From JAQGMJ01 sp036271855 (GTDB taxonomy: Bacteria; Pseudomonadota; Gammaproteobacteria; Burkholderiales; JAEUOS01), in contig DATAZV010000397.1 in assembly GCA_036271855.1 (NCBI GenBank), positions 1 to 28,044 of the forward strand: a stretch of 28,044 nucleotides of DNA, given 5' to 3'. Below the pieces are notes generated by a model. The model was not told where the DNA came from, made no database searches, and saw nothing but the letters and a program-made list of their open reading frames with translations. The translations under genes and the position numbers were made by a program. Below are positions 14,458 through 23,865 of this stretch, one piece after another; position 1 is the first letter of the stretch, and every line of letters starts with the position of its first letter.

Positions 14458-17400
14458 ATGAATCCGTCGCGAATTTTTATCGAGCGGCCGGTCGCCACCA
14501 GCCTGTTGATGCTGGCGATCCTGCTGGCGGGCATCATTGCCTACAAGCTGCTGCCACAATCGGCCTTGCCCGAGGTCGATTACCCGACCATCCAGGTAAC
14601 CACCCTTTATCCGGGCGCCAGCCCGGAGGTGATGACCTCTTCCATCACCGCGCCGCTGGAACGCCAGTTCGGCCAGATGGCGGGCCTGGACCAGATGTAT
14701 TCGCAGAGTTCGGGCGGCGCCTCTGTGGTGACCCTGCGCTTCTCCCTGAACCTGTCGCTGGACGTGGCCGAGCAGGAAGTGCAGGCCGCGATCAACGCCG
14801 CCGCCAACCTGCTGCCCACCGACATCCCCTCGCCGCCGGTGTACAGCAAGGTGAACCCGGCGGACGCGCCCATTCTCACCGTCGCCCTGACTTCGGATTC
14901 GCTGGCGCTGACCAAGGTACAAGACCTCGCCGACACGCGGATCGCGCAAAAAATCTCGCAGCTGACCGGCGTCGGCCTGGTCACCCTGTCCGGCGGCCAG
15001 CGGCCGGCGGTGCGCATCCGCGCCGACCCGAAAAAGCTGGCCTACCTCGGCCTGTCGCTGGACGACCTGCGCACCGCGGTGACCAACGGCAATACCAACC
15101 AGGCCAAGGGCAGCTTCGACGGGCCGGCGCGCGCCTCCACCATCGACGCCAACGACCAGCTGAAATCGGCCGATGAATACCGCAGCCTGGTGATCGCCTA
15201 CAAGAACGGCGGCCCGGTGCGGATCTCGGACATCGCCGACGTGGTCGACGACGCCGAAAATGTGCGCCTGGCGGCCTGGGCGGCCAGCGATGGCCAGCAG
15301 TCGCCCGGGGTGGTGCTGAACATCCAGCGCCAGCCCGGCGCCAACGTGATCCAGGTGGTGGACCGCATCAAGGCCCTGCTGCCGATACTGCAAAGCTCGC
15401 TGCCGGCGGCGGTGCAGGTGCGGGTGCTGACCGACCGCACCACCACCATCCGCGCCTCGGTCGACGACGTCGAAATCGAACTGCTGATTTCCATCGCGCT
15501 GGTGGTGATGGTGATCTTCCTGTTCCTGCGCAGCATCCCCGCCACCATCATCCCCAGCTTCGCCGTGCCGCTCTCCCTGGTCGGCACTTTCGGCGTGATG
15601 TACCTGGCGGGATTTTCGATCAACAACCTGACCCTGATGTCGCTGACGATTGCCACCGGCTTCGTGGTCGACGACGCCATCGTGATGATCGAGAACATCT
15701 CGCGCCACATCGAGGCGGGAATGAAGCCGATGCAGGCGGCCCTCCTCGGCTCGAAGGAGATCGGCTTCACCATCATATCGCTGACCTTCTCCCTGATCGC
15801 GGTGCTGATTCCGCTGCTGTTCATGGGCGACGTGGTGGGCCGGCTGTTCCGCGAGTTCGCCATCACCCTGGCGGTATCCATCCTGATCTCGGCAGTGGTG
15901 TCGCTGACGCTCACGCCGATGCTGTGCGCGCGCATGCTCAAGCACCATCGCCCGGAAGACGAGAAAAAGCACGGCATCGGCCACTGGTGGGCGACGACCT
16001 TCGACCGCGGCATCCAGAAATACGGCGAGGCGCTGAACTGGGTACTGGACCGCCAGACCCTGACGCTGCTGGTGGCGCTGGGCACCGTGGTGCTGACCGT
16101 GGTGCTTTACATCCTGGTGCCCAAGGGCTTTTTCCCGGAACAGGATACCGGCATCCTGCAGGGGATCACCGAAGCGCCGCAAAGCTCCTCTTTCCCGGCG
16201 GTGGCGCAACGCCAGCAGGCCCTGGCCAACGCCCTGCTGGCCGATCCGGCGGTTGAAAGCCTGTCTTCCTTCATCGGGGTGGACGGCGTGAACCCGACGC
16301 TCAACAGCGGGCGCATGCTGATCAATCTCAAGCCCAAGGGCAAGCGCGGGCAGATCGACGACGTGATGAAACGCCTGGAAGATCGCGCGCGCGAAATCCC
16401 CGGCATGGCGCTATACCTGCAGCCCTCGCAAGACCTGACGATCGACGACCGCATCGGCCGCACCCAGTACCAGTTCACCCTGCAGGATCCGGACATCAAC
16501 AACCTGGGCATCTGGGTGCCGCGCCTGGTCAGCAAGCTGCAGACCCTGCCGCAACTGATGGACGTGGCCAGCGACTACCAGGACCAGGGCCTGATCGCCT
16601 ACGTGAAGATCGACCGTGATGCCGCCGCGCGCCTGGGGGTCACCACCGCGACCATCGACAACGCGCTGTACAACGCCTTTGGCCAGCGCCTGATCTCGAC
16701 CATCTTCACCCAGTCCAGCCAATACCGCGTGGTGCTGGAAGCAGACACCAAGATGGGCGACGGCTTGCAGGCAATCGCCTCGCTCTACGTGCCGGCCAGC
16801 GGCGGCGGCGGCGGCGCCGGCACGCCCGGCTCCAGCGGCGGCACCAACGGCTCGGCGAGTACCACTACGACGAGCACCACTGCCGTGGCGGCGCCGAGTT
16901 CGGCGAACACGTCCTCCGCATTGAGCGCGGCAGTCGCCAGCAACGGCAACCAGGTGCCGCTGTCGTCGGTGGCGCAGATTGTCGAACGCCGCGGCCTGCT
17001 GGCGATCAACCACCTGGAACAGTTCCCCGCCTCCACCCTGTATTTCAACCTCAAGCCCGGGGTTTCCCTGGGTGAGGCAGTGAAGGCGATCGAGGCGGCG
17101 GAGCAGGAAATCGGCCTGCCGCTTTCCACCGTCACCGCCTTCCAGGGCGCGGCGCTGGCCTTCCGCGCGGCGCTGTCCAACGAGCTGTTCCTGATCCTGG
17201 CGGCGATCATCACCATGTACATCGTGCTGGGTGTGCTGTACGAGAGCTACATCCACCCGGTGACGATCCTCTCTACCCTGCCTTCGGCGGGCATCGGCGC
17301 CCTGCTGGCGCTGATCATCTCGGGTAACGAGCTTGGGGTTGTCTCGATTATCGGCATCATCCTTTTGATCGGCATCGTCAAGAAAAACGCCATCATGATG

Positions 17401-17736
17401 ATCGACTTTGCGCTGGAAGCGCAGCGCGAGCGCGGGCTGGAGCCGCGCGCGGCGATCCACGAGGCCAGCCTGCTGCGCTTCCGGCCTATCCTGATGACCA
17501 CCATGTGCGCCCTGCTCGGCGCCCTGCCGCTGATGCTGGGCACCGGCGTCGGCTCCGAATTGCGTCATCCGCTGGGCATCACCATGGTGGGCGGCCTGAT
17601 GGTCAGCCAGGTGCTGACCCTGTTCACCACCCCGGTGATCTACCTCTGGTTCGACAGCCTGGCGCAGCGCTATGGCCGCGACAAGGGCCCGGTGCGTGAC
17701 GCCGACACCGAAGACCTGGCGGGAGAAGAGACGTGA
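14458..17736 (+). CDS. mdtB: RND efflux pump subunit, MdtB/MuxB-like
   Basis: 1092 residues, somewhat longer than the usual 1030-1050. It begins MNPSRIFIERPVATSLLMLAI, typical of MdtB. Twelve membrane helices and two large periplasmic loops are expected. The proton relay is intact: D405-D406 in helix 4 (FVVDDAIVMIEN) and the helix 10 lysine K976 in VKKNAIMMIDFA. It exports drugs or other amphiphiles by proton antiport, with the adaptor and outer-membrane factor. Extra length comes mostly from a Gly/Ser/Thr/Ala-rich insert at about 782-831, in the second periplasmic loop just before the conserved VPLSSVAQIV strand; the sister pump has only a few residues there. The gene follows the adaptor after 21 nt and precedes the second pump by 10 nt. 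MdtB-type and MdtC-type subunits form mixed trimers in characterised systems. Confidence 0.92.
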   Translation: MNPSRIFIERPVATSLLMLAILLAGIIAYKLLPQSALPEVDYPTIQVTTLYPGASPEVMTSSITAPLERQFGQMAGLDQMYSQSSGGASVVTLRFSLNLSLDVAEQEVQAAINAAANLLPTDIPSPPVYSKVNPADAPILTVALTSDSLALTKVQDLADTRIAQKISQLTGVGLVTLSGGQRPAVRIRADPKKLAYLGLSLDDLRTAVTNGNTNQAKGSFDGPARASTIDANDQLKSADEYRSLVIAYKNGGPVRISDIADVVDDAENVRLAAWAASDGQQSPGVVLNIQRQPGANVIQVVDRIKALLPILQSSLPAAVQVRVLTDRTTTIRASVDDVEIELLISIALVVMVIFLFLRSIPATIIPSFAVPLSLVGTFGVMYLAGFSINNLTLMSLTIATGFVVDDAIVMIENISRHIEAGMKPMQAALLGSKEIGFTIISLTFSLIAVLIPLLFMGDVVGRLFREFAITLAVSILISAVVSLTLTPMLCARMLKHHRPEDEKKHGIGHWWATTFDRGIQKYGEALNWVLDRQTLTLLVALGTVVLTVVLYILVPKGFFPEQDTGILQGITEAPQSSSFPAVAQRQQALANALLADPAVESLSSFIGVDGVNPTLNSGRMLINLKPKGKRGQIDDVMKRLEDRAREIPGMALYLQPSQDLTIDDRIGRTQYQFTLQDPDINNLGIWVPRLVSKLQTLPQLMDVASDYQDQGLIAYVKIDRDAAARLGVTTATIDNALYNAFGQRLISTIFTQSSQYRVVLEADTKMGDGLQAIASLYVPASGGGGGAGTPGSSGGTNGSASTTTTSTTAVAAPSSANTSSALSAAVASNGNQVPLSSVAQIVERRGLLAINHLEQFPASTLYFNLKPGVSLGEAVKAIEAAEQEIGLPLSTVTAFQGAALAFRAALSNELFLILAAIITMYIVLGVLYESYIHPVTILSTLPSAGIGALLALIISGNELGVVSIIGIILLIGIVKKNAIMMIDFALEAQRERGLEPRAAIHEASLLRFRPILMTTMCALLGALPLMLGTGVGSELRHPLGITMVGGLMVSQVLTLFTTPVIYLWFDSLAQRYGRDKGPVRDADTEDLAGEET

Positions 17737-17746
17737 GAGGCGCCTC

Positions 17747-20700
17747 GTGAGCTTCAGCGACGTTTTCATCCATCGCCCCATCGCCACCACCCTGCTGACG
17801 GCAGGCGTGGCGCTGGCGGGGGTGATCGGCTTTACGCTGCTGCCGGTGTCGCCGCTGCCGCAGGTGGACTTCCCTACCGTGTCGGTACAGGCGAGCCTGC
17901 CGGGCGCCAGCCCCGAGACCATGGCGGCGACGGTGGCCACGCCGCTGGAGCGCTCGCTGGGCAAGATTGCCGGCGTCACCGAGATGACGTCCTCCTCCTC
18001 GCTGGGGTCGGCGCGCGTCACCCTGCAGTTCGACCTGTCGCGCGACATCGACGGCGCGGCGCGCGACGTGCAGGCAGCGATCAACGCTGCGCGCGTGCTG
18101 CTGCCCACCAGCCTGCCGTCGAACCCGACCTACCGCAAGGTCAACCCGGCGGACGCGCCGATCATGATCATCGCGCTCACTTCCGAGGTGCTGTCGCGCG
18201 GCCAGATGTACGACGCCGCCGCCACCGTGCTGGCGCAGACGCTCTCCCAGGTCGACGGCGTCGGCCAGGTGACGGTGTCGGGCAGCGCGCTGCCGGCGGT
18301 GCGGGTCGAAGTCAACATGCCGCGCATGAACCAGATGGGCCTGGCCTTCGAGACGGTGCGCAATGCGATTGCCAACAGCAACGCCAACCGGCCCAAAGGC
18401 GCGATCGAGACCGAGACCCAGCGCTGGCAGATCCAGGCCAACGACCAGGCGCAGACCGCCGCCGAATTCGCCCCCCTGATCGTTGGCTACAAGAACGGTG
18501 GCGCGATCCGCCTTTCCGACATCGCGCAGGTGGTCGATTCGGTGCAGGACCTGCGCAACGATGGGTCGGTCAACGGCAAGCCGGCGGTGATGCTGATCGT
18601 CACCCGCCAGCCGGGCGCGAATATTCTCGAGACGGTGGACCGCATCAAGGCCCTGCTGCCCCAACTGGCACAGACCATCCCGCGCACCATCGACCTGCAG
18701 GTGGCGATGGAGCGCACCACCACCATCCGTGCCTCCCTGCATGAGGTGGAGCGCGCGCTGCTGATTTCGATTGCCCTGGTGATCATGGTGGTGTTCCTGT
18801 TCCTGCGCAGCGGGCGCGCCACCTTCATTCCGGCGGTGGCGGTGCCGGTGTCGCTATGCGGCACCTTCGCGGTGATGTACCTGGCGGGGTTTTCGCTGAA
18901 CAACCTGTCGCTGATGGCCCTCACCGTGGCCACCGGTTTCGTGGTGGACGACGCCATCGTGGTGCTGGAAAATATTTCGCGCCATATCGAAGAGGGCATG
19001 AAACCGATGCGTGCCGCCATATTGGGCGCGCGCGAAGTCGGCTTCACGGTGCTTTCGATGAGCATTTCGCTGATCGCGGTGTTCGTGCCAATTCTTGCCA
19101 TGGGCGGCATCGTCGGCCGCCTGTTCCGCGAATTCGCCATCACCCTGTCGGCCGCCATCCTGGTGTCCCTGGTGATCTCGCTGACCACCACGCCGATGAT
19201 GTGCGCCCGCCTGCCGGCGCGCAAGCCGAAAGAGGAAGGCGACAAACCGCCGGGGCGCTTTGCGCGCTGGAGCAAGGCGGCCCTGGACGGCATGCACAAC
19301 GGCTATGCGCGCACCCTGCGCTTCGCACTGGATTACAGCGCGATCACCTTGCTGATCCTCGCGGCTACCGTCGTGCTGAACGGCGTCCTCTTCTATCGTG
19401 TGCCCAAGGGCTTTTTTCCGACCCAGGACACGGGCATGATGATAGGCGGCGTCCAGGCCGACCAGGCCACTTCGTTCCAGGCGATGCAGCAAAAGCTCGC
19501 CACCTTCGTCAATATCGTCAAGTCCGACCCGGCGGTGTCCACCGTCGCCGGCTTCACCGGCGGCTCGCAGCGCAATTCAGCCTTCTTGTACGTCGTGCTC
19601 AAGCCGCTGAAGGAACGCAACAAGATGTCCTCGATGGACGTGGTGGCGCGCATGCGCCCGAAGCTGGCCAAGGTGCCGGGCGCGGCCCTGTTCCTGCAGC
19701 CAGTGCAGGACATCCGCATCGGTGGCAGGGCAAGCGCCGCCACCTTCCAGTACACCCTGCAGGGCGACGACCTCGACGAGCTGCGCTCTTGGGAGCCCAA
19801 GATACGCGCCGCCCTGTCGCGCCTGCCTGAACTCACCGACGTCAACACCGACGCCGCCGACAAGGGCCTGCAATCGAGCGTCACCTTCAACCGCGACGCC
19901 GCTTCGCGCCTGGGCCTGAGCCCCAGCGCGATCGACGCCGTACTCAACGACGCCTTCGGCCAGCGCCAGGTGTCGACCATCTACGCCCCCCTGAACCAGT
20001 ACCGGGTGGTGATGGAGGCAGCCCCCGAGTTCTGGCAAAGCGCCAGCTCCCTGAACCAGGTGTACATCCCAGCGCCCGGTTCCGGCAACGGCGTGGTGCC
20101 GCTGCCGACGGTGGCCAGCTTCACCTCCACCAACACATCTCTTGGGGTCAACCACCAGGGGCAGTTTGCCGCTTCCACCATCTCCTTCAACCTGGCGCCC
20201 AAGGTCAGCCTGGGCCAGGCCTCGGCGGCGATTACCAATGCGATGGCGCGCGCCGGCGTGCCCAACTCGGTACGCGGCACCTTTCAGGGCAGCGCCAAGG
20301 CATTCCAGGATTCGCTTTCTTCCCAGCCGATGCTGATCCTCGCCGCCCTGATCACCATTTACATCGTGCTGGGCGTGCTCTATGAAAGCACGGTGCACCC
20401 GATCACCATCCTTTCCACCCTGCCCTCGGCTGGTGTCGGCGCGGTGCTGGCACTGCTGATCACCGGCACCGAGTTCAACATCATCGGTCTGATCGGGGTG
20501 ATATTGCTGATCGGCATCGTCAAGAAAAATGCCATCATGATGATCGATGTAGCGATCACCGCCGAACGCGAGCGCGGCCTGGATCCGCGCGAGGCGATCT
20601 ACGAAGCCTGCCTGCTGCGCCTGCGTCCGATCATGATGACCACCCTCGCCGCACTGTTTGGTGCATTGCCCCTGGCCCTGGGCAGCGGCGACGGCGCGGA

Positions 20701-20866
20701 GTTGCGCCGCCCCCTGGGTATTTCCATCGTCGGCGGCCTGATGCTGTCGCAACTCCTGACCCTTTACACCACTCCGGTGGTCTACCTGGCGCTGGACCGG
20801 GCGCGCCTGCGCATCAGTGGCTGGTATCGCCACCTGCGCAGCAAGCCGGCCGTGGGATCAACATGA
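17747..20866 (+). CDS. mdtC: RND efflux pump subunit, MdtC/MuxC-like
   Basis: 1039 residues from a GTG at 17747 (VSFSDVFIHRPIATTLL), chosen because GAGAGG lies just upstream and the protein then begins where MdtC proteins do. An in-frame ATG at 17672 lies inside the preceding gene and adds a non-homologous basic stretch. The proton relay residues D401-D402 (FVVDDAIVVLEN) and K927 (VKKNAIMMIDVA) are present, as are the RND motifs GRLFREFAITL and LGVLYESTVHPITILSTLPSAGVGA. It is the second, distinct pump of the operon, similar along its length to the first but clearly diverged, as in MdtBC and MuxBC pairs that act as heterotrimers. It starts 10 nt after the first pump stop, and its own stop overlaps the next start as ATGA. 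Confidence 0.92.
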   Translation: MSFSDVFIHRPIATTLLTAGVALAGVIGFTLLPVSPLPQVDFPTVSVQASLPGASPETMAATVATPLERSLGKIAGVTEMTSSSSLGSARVTLQFDLSRDIDGAARDVQAAINAARVLLPTSLPSNPTYRKVNPADAPIMIIALTSEVLSRGQMYDAAATVLAQTLSQVDGVGQVTVSGSALPAVRVEVNMPRMNQMGLAFETVRNAIANSNANRPKGAIETETQRWQIQANDQAQTAAEFAPLIVGYKNGGAIRLSDIAQVVDSVQDLRNDGSVNGKPAVMLIVTRQPGANILETVDRIKALLPQLAQTIPRTIDLQVAMERTTTIRASLHEVERALLISIALVIMVVFLFLRSGRATFIPAVAVPVSLCGTFAVMYLAGFSLNNLSLMALTVATGFVVDDAIVVLENISRHIEEGMKPMRAAILGAREVGFTVLSMSISLIAVFVPILAMGGIVGRLFREFAITLSAAILVSLVISLTTTPMMCARLPARKPKEEGDKPPGRFARWSKAALDGMHNGYARTLRFALDYSAITLLILAATVVLNGVLFYRVPKGFFPTQDTGMMIGGVQADQATSFQAMQQKLATFVNIVKSDPAVSTVAGFTGGSQRNSAFLYVVLKPLKERNKMSSMDVVARMRPKLAKVPGAALFLQPVQDIRIGGRASAATFQYTLQGDDLDELRSWEPKIRAALSRLPELTDVNTDAADKGLQSSVTFNRDAASRLGLSPSAIDAVLNDAFGQRQVSTIYAPLNQYRVVMEAAPEFWQSASSLNQVYIPAPGSGNGVVPLPTVASFTSTNTSLGVNHQGQFAASTISFNLAPKVSLGQASAAITNAMARAGVPNSVRGTFQGSAKAFQDSLSSQPMLILAALITIYIVLGVLYESTVHPITILSTLPSAGVGAVLALLITGTEFNIIGLIGVILLIGIVKKNAIMMIDVAITAERERGLDPREAIYEACLLRLRPIMMTTLAALFGALPLALGSGDGAELRRPLGISIVGGLMLSQLLTLYTTPVVYLALDRARLRISGWYRHLRSKPAVGST

Positions 20867-22407
20867 AAACCAGACCCATGATGCAATTCCCGCGCAAGCG
20901 CCTGGCTTGCGCCCTGACCCTGGCTACGCTGGCGCTGGCCGCGTGCACCACCGGGCCGGCCTACAAGCGCCCCGACGTCGCCGCCCCGGCCAATTTCAAG
21001 GAAGCCAACAACTTCGATGGCAGCGCCTGGAAGACCGCCAACCCCAGCGACCAGTTGCCGCGCGGGCCGTGGTGGGAACGCTTCAACGACAAGGACCTCA
21101 ACGCCCTGGCCACGCTGGTGGAGAGCGACAATCAAAGCCTGAAAAGCTACGCGGCGCGCTATAACCAGGCCGCCGCGCTGGTGCGCCAGGCGCGCGCCGC
21201 CTATTTCCCCACCATCAACCTGAATGGGGGCACCACGCGCTCGCGCAACGGCACTGCCGGCATCACCCAGCCGGCGGCGACGACCACCGACTCGGTATCA
21301 GTATCGGCTTCGGCCTGGGAGATCGATCTCTGGGGCAGGATCCGCAATACCGTGGATGCCAACGAACTCTCGGCCCAGGCCAGTGTGGCGGACATCGAAA
21401 ACATCAAGCTGTCGCTGCAGGCGCAACTGGTGACCAGCTACCTCTCCCTGCGCATCACCGATGAAGAAGCCAACCTTCTCACGCGCACGGTCGGCGACTA
21501 CCAGAAAGCGCTCGACCTGACGACCAACCGCTACAAGGCCGGCATCGCCGCCAAGCTGGACGTTTCCGAGGCTGAGGCACAACTCAAGGCTGCGCAGGCG
21601 CAAGCCCTGGACATCGGCATCGCGCGCGCGCAGTTCGAGCACGCGATCGCGGTGCTGATCGGCAAGGCGCCGGGGGATTTCAGCATCGCCGTCAAGCCGC
21701 TGGTGCTGAGCATGCCCGATATCCCGCTGACGGCGCCCTCCGCGCTGCTGGAGCGCCGCCCGGACGTGGCAGCTGCAGAGAGACGTATTGCCTCGGCCAA
21801 TGCCCAGGTCGGCGCGGCGCAGGCAGCCCTGTTTCCGGAACTGACGCTGGCGGCCACCGTAGGCTACCGCGCCAACAAGTGGGCCAACATCATCTCCCTG
21901 CCCAACCGCTTCTGGTCGGTCGGCCCGGCGCTGGCGCTAACCTTGTTCGACGGCGGCTTGAGGCGTGGGCAGATCGCCCAGGCCGAGGCGATCTATGACC
22001 AGAACGTGGCCGACTATCGCCAGGCTGTGCTGACTGCATTCCAGGATGTCGAAGACCAGCTAGTCGCCCTGCGCGTCCTGGAACAGGAAGCGGTGGTGCA
22101 GGCCGATGCGGTACGCGCTTCCAACGAATCGCTGATGCATACCATCGAGCAATACAAGGGGGGCACGCTTAGCTATCTGAACGTGATCACCGCACAGACC
22201 ACTGCCTATACCAACCGCCGCACCGAGCTCGACATCCTGAACCGCCGCTATACCGCGGCGGTGGCCCTGATCAAGTCGCTGGGCGGCGGCTTCGCGCAAG
22301 GCGAAATGAGCGCACCGGAAGTGCCGCCGGCGCGCGGCATCCAGCTGCGGATCGCCGACTTTTTGTCGCGCAAATCGCCGGACAACAGCGGCGCCACGGC
22401 AAAATAG
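20863..22407 (+). CDS. NodT-type RND efflux outer-membrane lipoprotein
   Basis: 514 residues with a lipoprotein signal: basic start, hydrophobic stretch and lipobox LAAC, lipidated at C28, then TTGPAYKRPDVAAP, the usual start of the NodT/OprM family. Two outer-membrane efflux repeats follow, each with long helices (LATLVESDNQSLKSYAARYNQAAALVRQARAAYFPTINL; LLERRPDVAAAERRIASANAQVGAAQAALFPELTL). The protein forms a trimeric channel-tunnel through the outer membrane, completing the tripartite pump. Its ATG overlaps the stop of the MdtC-like gene (ATGA), so it is translationally coupled. The order adaptor, pump, pump, channel matches MuxABC-OpmB of Pseudomonas. It ends 33 nt from the convergent cupin gene, with no convincing terminator (only a 5-bp stem at 22411-22424). 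Confidence 0.92.
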   Translation: MKTRPMMQFPRKRLACALTLATLALAACTTGPAYKRPDVAAPANFKEANNFDGSAWKTANPSDQLPRGPWWERFNDKDLNALATLVESDNQSLKSYAARYNQAAALVRQARAAYFPTINLNGGTTRSRNGTAGITQPAATTTDSVSVSASAWEIDLWGRIRNTVDANELSAQASVADIENIKLSLQAQLVTSYLSLRITDEEANLLTRTVGDYQKALDLTTNRYKAGIAAKLDVSEAEAQLKAAQAQALDIGIARAQFEHAIAVLIGKAPGDFSIAVKPLVLSMPDIPLTAPSALLERRPDVAAAERRIASANAQVGAAQAALFPELTLAATVGYRANKWANIISLPNRFWSVGPALALTLFDGGLRRGQIAQAEAIYDQNVADYRQAVLTAFQDVEDQLVALRVLEQEAVVQADAVRASNESLMHTIEQYKGGTLSYLNVITAQTTAYTNRRTELDILNRRYTAAVALIKSLGGGFAQGEMSAPEVPPARGIQLRIADFLSRKSPDNSGATAK

Positions 22408-22440
22408 CCCGCGGCGCCTGCCGCCAGTCCGTCGGATGCC

Positions 22441-23019
22441 TCAGGGCTGGTTGAAGTGGCCGCCGAGTTCGTCGTCGAACTTGCCGTCGATCAGGATGAA
22501 GGCGACGCGGCAGGCCGCCTTGGAGCGATTGACCCAGGCATGGTTGGTGCCGCATTGGATCACGATGTCGCCTGCCTTGAGATGCACGTCCTCGTCGTCG
22601 AGCAGCATGTCGATCTCCCCTTCGAGGATGATCGCGTAGTCGATGGTCTCGGTGCGGTGCATCAGCGGGTGGCGTCCGCCGCGCCCGAAGGTGGATGCCT
22701 TTTCATTGCCCAGGGCGGCAAAGGCCTTGCGCGCGGCGGCGACGTCCATGTTGTTGACGGCATCGGTCTCCGGCGGGAAGTTGTTGATGCGCAGCACCGT
22801 GCCGTTCTTCGTCGGCATTTGCCGGCGCGGACCTTCGGTGGTTTCGCCGTGTTGGGCGCGCACCACCACCGGCATGCCGTCGGTGCGCCAGATGTCGGTG
22901 GAATTCCATTCCGGATTGATGGCATTGGCGTGCATGAAGGGCGCCGGCGCATCTGAAACGACGATGGCCTTGCCTTTGGCGTCGTGCCCGGTGATGACGC
23001 GGCGAATTGGTCTTGCCAT
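22441..23019 (-). CDS. Cupin-domain protein
   Basis: 192 residues from ATG 23019, with AAAAGGAGAG as a strong ribosome site. The single cupin barrel is C-terminal, about residues 105-175. Motif 1 includes H117, H121, E124 and D127 (HPLMHRTETIDYAIILEGEI), with a His/Glu set suited to a metal. Motif 2 runs from G150-D151 to H160 (AGDIVIQCGTNHAWVN). The N-terminal 100 residues are not assigned to a domain. No DNA-binding helix is seen, so it is not a cupin-type regulator. Such stand-alone cupins may be dioxygenase-, isomerase- or decarboxylase-like, or non-catalytic. It lies 66 nt downstream of the ABC importer genes on the same strand and may act on the imported compound; this is inference from position. 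Confidence 0.8.
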   Translation of the reverse strand: MARPIRRVITGHDAKGKAIVVSDAPAPFMHANAINPEWNSTDIWRTDGMPVVVRAQHGETTEGPRRQMPTKNGTVLRINNFPPETDAVNNMDVAAARKAFAALGNEKASTFGRGGRHPLMHRTETIDYAIILEGEIDMLLDDEDVHLKAGDIVIQCGTNHAWVNRSKAACRVAFILIDGKFDDELGGHFNQP

Positions 23020-23085
23020 GGGACTCTCCTTTTAGAGCAGGGTGGGACGTCCGTCGAACGGACAAAAGATGATGGATGATGCCGG

Positions 23086-23865
23086 TCAGGCGCGCGCACC
23101 TGCGCGCGGTGGCCAGCGGGACAGGATCAGTCCTTCAACCAGGTTGAAGGCCAGGGTGAGGCCGAACGCCAGCAGGCCGACTACCGCAAGCAGGCCGAAC
23201 ACCTGCGAAGAATTGAAATTGCGCTGGCCGGTGACCATCAGCAGGCCGATACCGGGAAGCCCGGTGAACATTTCGACCAGCAAGGTGACGACAATCGCCA
23301 GCGATATGGCGATCCGCACGCCGAGCAAAAAGGCCGGCAGCGTGGCGGGAATGACGATCTTGATCATGCGCGTGGTCCATGGCATGCGCATGCTGCGGCC
23401 GACGTCGAGCAGCAGGTCACGGATGCCGGCCACCCCGGCAACGGTATTGAGCAGGATCGGCCAGGCGGTGGTGTAGGCAATCACCCCGATTTGCATGCTC
23501 GGCGAAAAGCCCAGCATCAGAATGGCGATCGGCACCACCACCGGCGGCGGCAAGGCGCGCAGGTATTCCAGCAACATGCCGGTCCAGCGATGCAGGCCTG
23601 GCAGCACGCCGATCAGCAGGCCGAGCGTAAATCCCAGCGCGCTCGCCGCCAGCAAGCCGGCGGCGAAATTCTCCAGGGTGGCCAGCACCGCGGGGCCCAG
23701 CGACCCATCGGCGCCGAGCCCGCGGAGGGCCGTCCACCAGTTGGAAGGCGGCGGAAAACTCGGCGACTGGTCGGGTGCGATGCACTGCCACAGAAGCAGT
23801 ACGGCTGCCAGCGGCAATAGCCCTACTGGTGGCGGCAGAAGCTGCGCCAGGCGCTTCGGGGTCAT
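23086..23865 (-). CDS. NitT/TauT-type ABC transporter permease (second)
   Basis: 259 residues from ATG 23865, overlapping the first permease stop as ATGA. About six membrane helices are expected (for example PVGLLPLAAVLLLWQCI at the start, FAAGLLAASALGFTLGLLIGVLPG, FGLLAVVGLLAFGLTLAFNLV at the end). The cytoplasmic EAA-type loop region is seen around EMFTGLPGIGLLMVTGQRNF, in the form found in SsuC/TauC permeases. It should pair with the other permease as a heterodimer driven by the ATPase encoded two genes upstream. It is the last importer gene before the cupin. Confidence 0.87.
   Translation of the reverse strand: MTPKRLAQLLPPPVGLLPLAAVLLLWQCIAPDQSPSFPPPSNWWTALRGLGADGSLGPAVLATLENFAAGLLAASALGFTLGLLIGVLPGLHRWTGMLLEYLRALPPPVVVPIAILMLGFSPSMQIGVIAYTTAWPILLNTVAGVAGIRDLLLDVGRSMRMPWTTRMIKIVIPATLPAFLLGVRIAISLAIVVTLLVEMFTGLPGIGLLMVTGQRNFNSSQVFGLLAVVGLLAFGLTLAFNLVEGLILSRWPPRAGARA

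Noticed and set aside
12826..16209. 1127-codon open frame antisense to the adaptor and MdtB-like genes
   Set aside because: Shadow frame with His/Arg/Gln/Asp-rich composition and no recognisable family; the plus strand is unambiguously efflux genes.
22411..22424. GCGGC-GCCT-GCCGC hairpin between the efflux channel and cupin genes
   Set aside because: A 5-bp stem without a T tract is not convincing as a terminator in GC-rich DNA.
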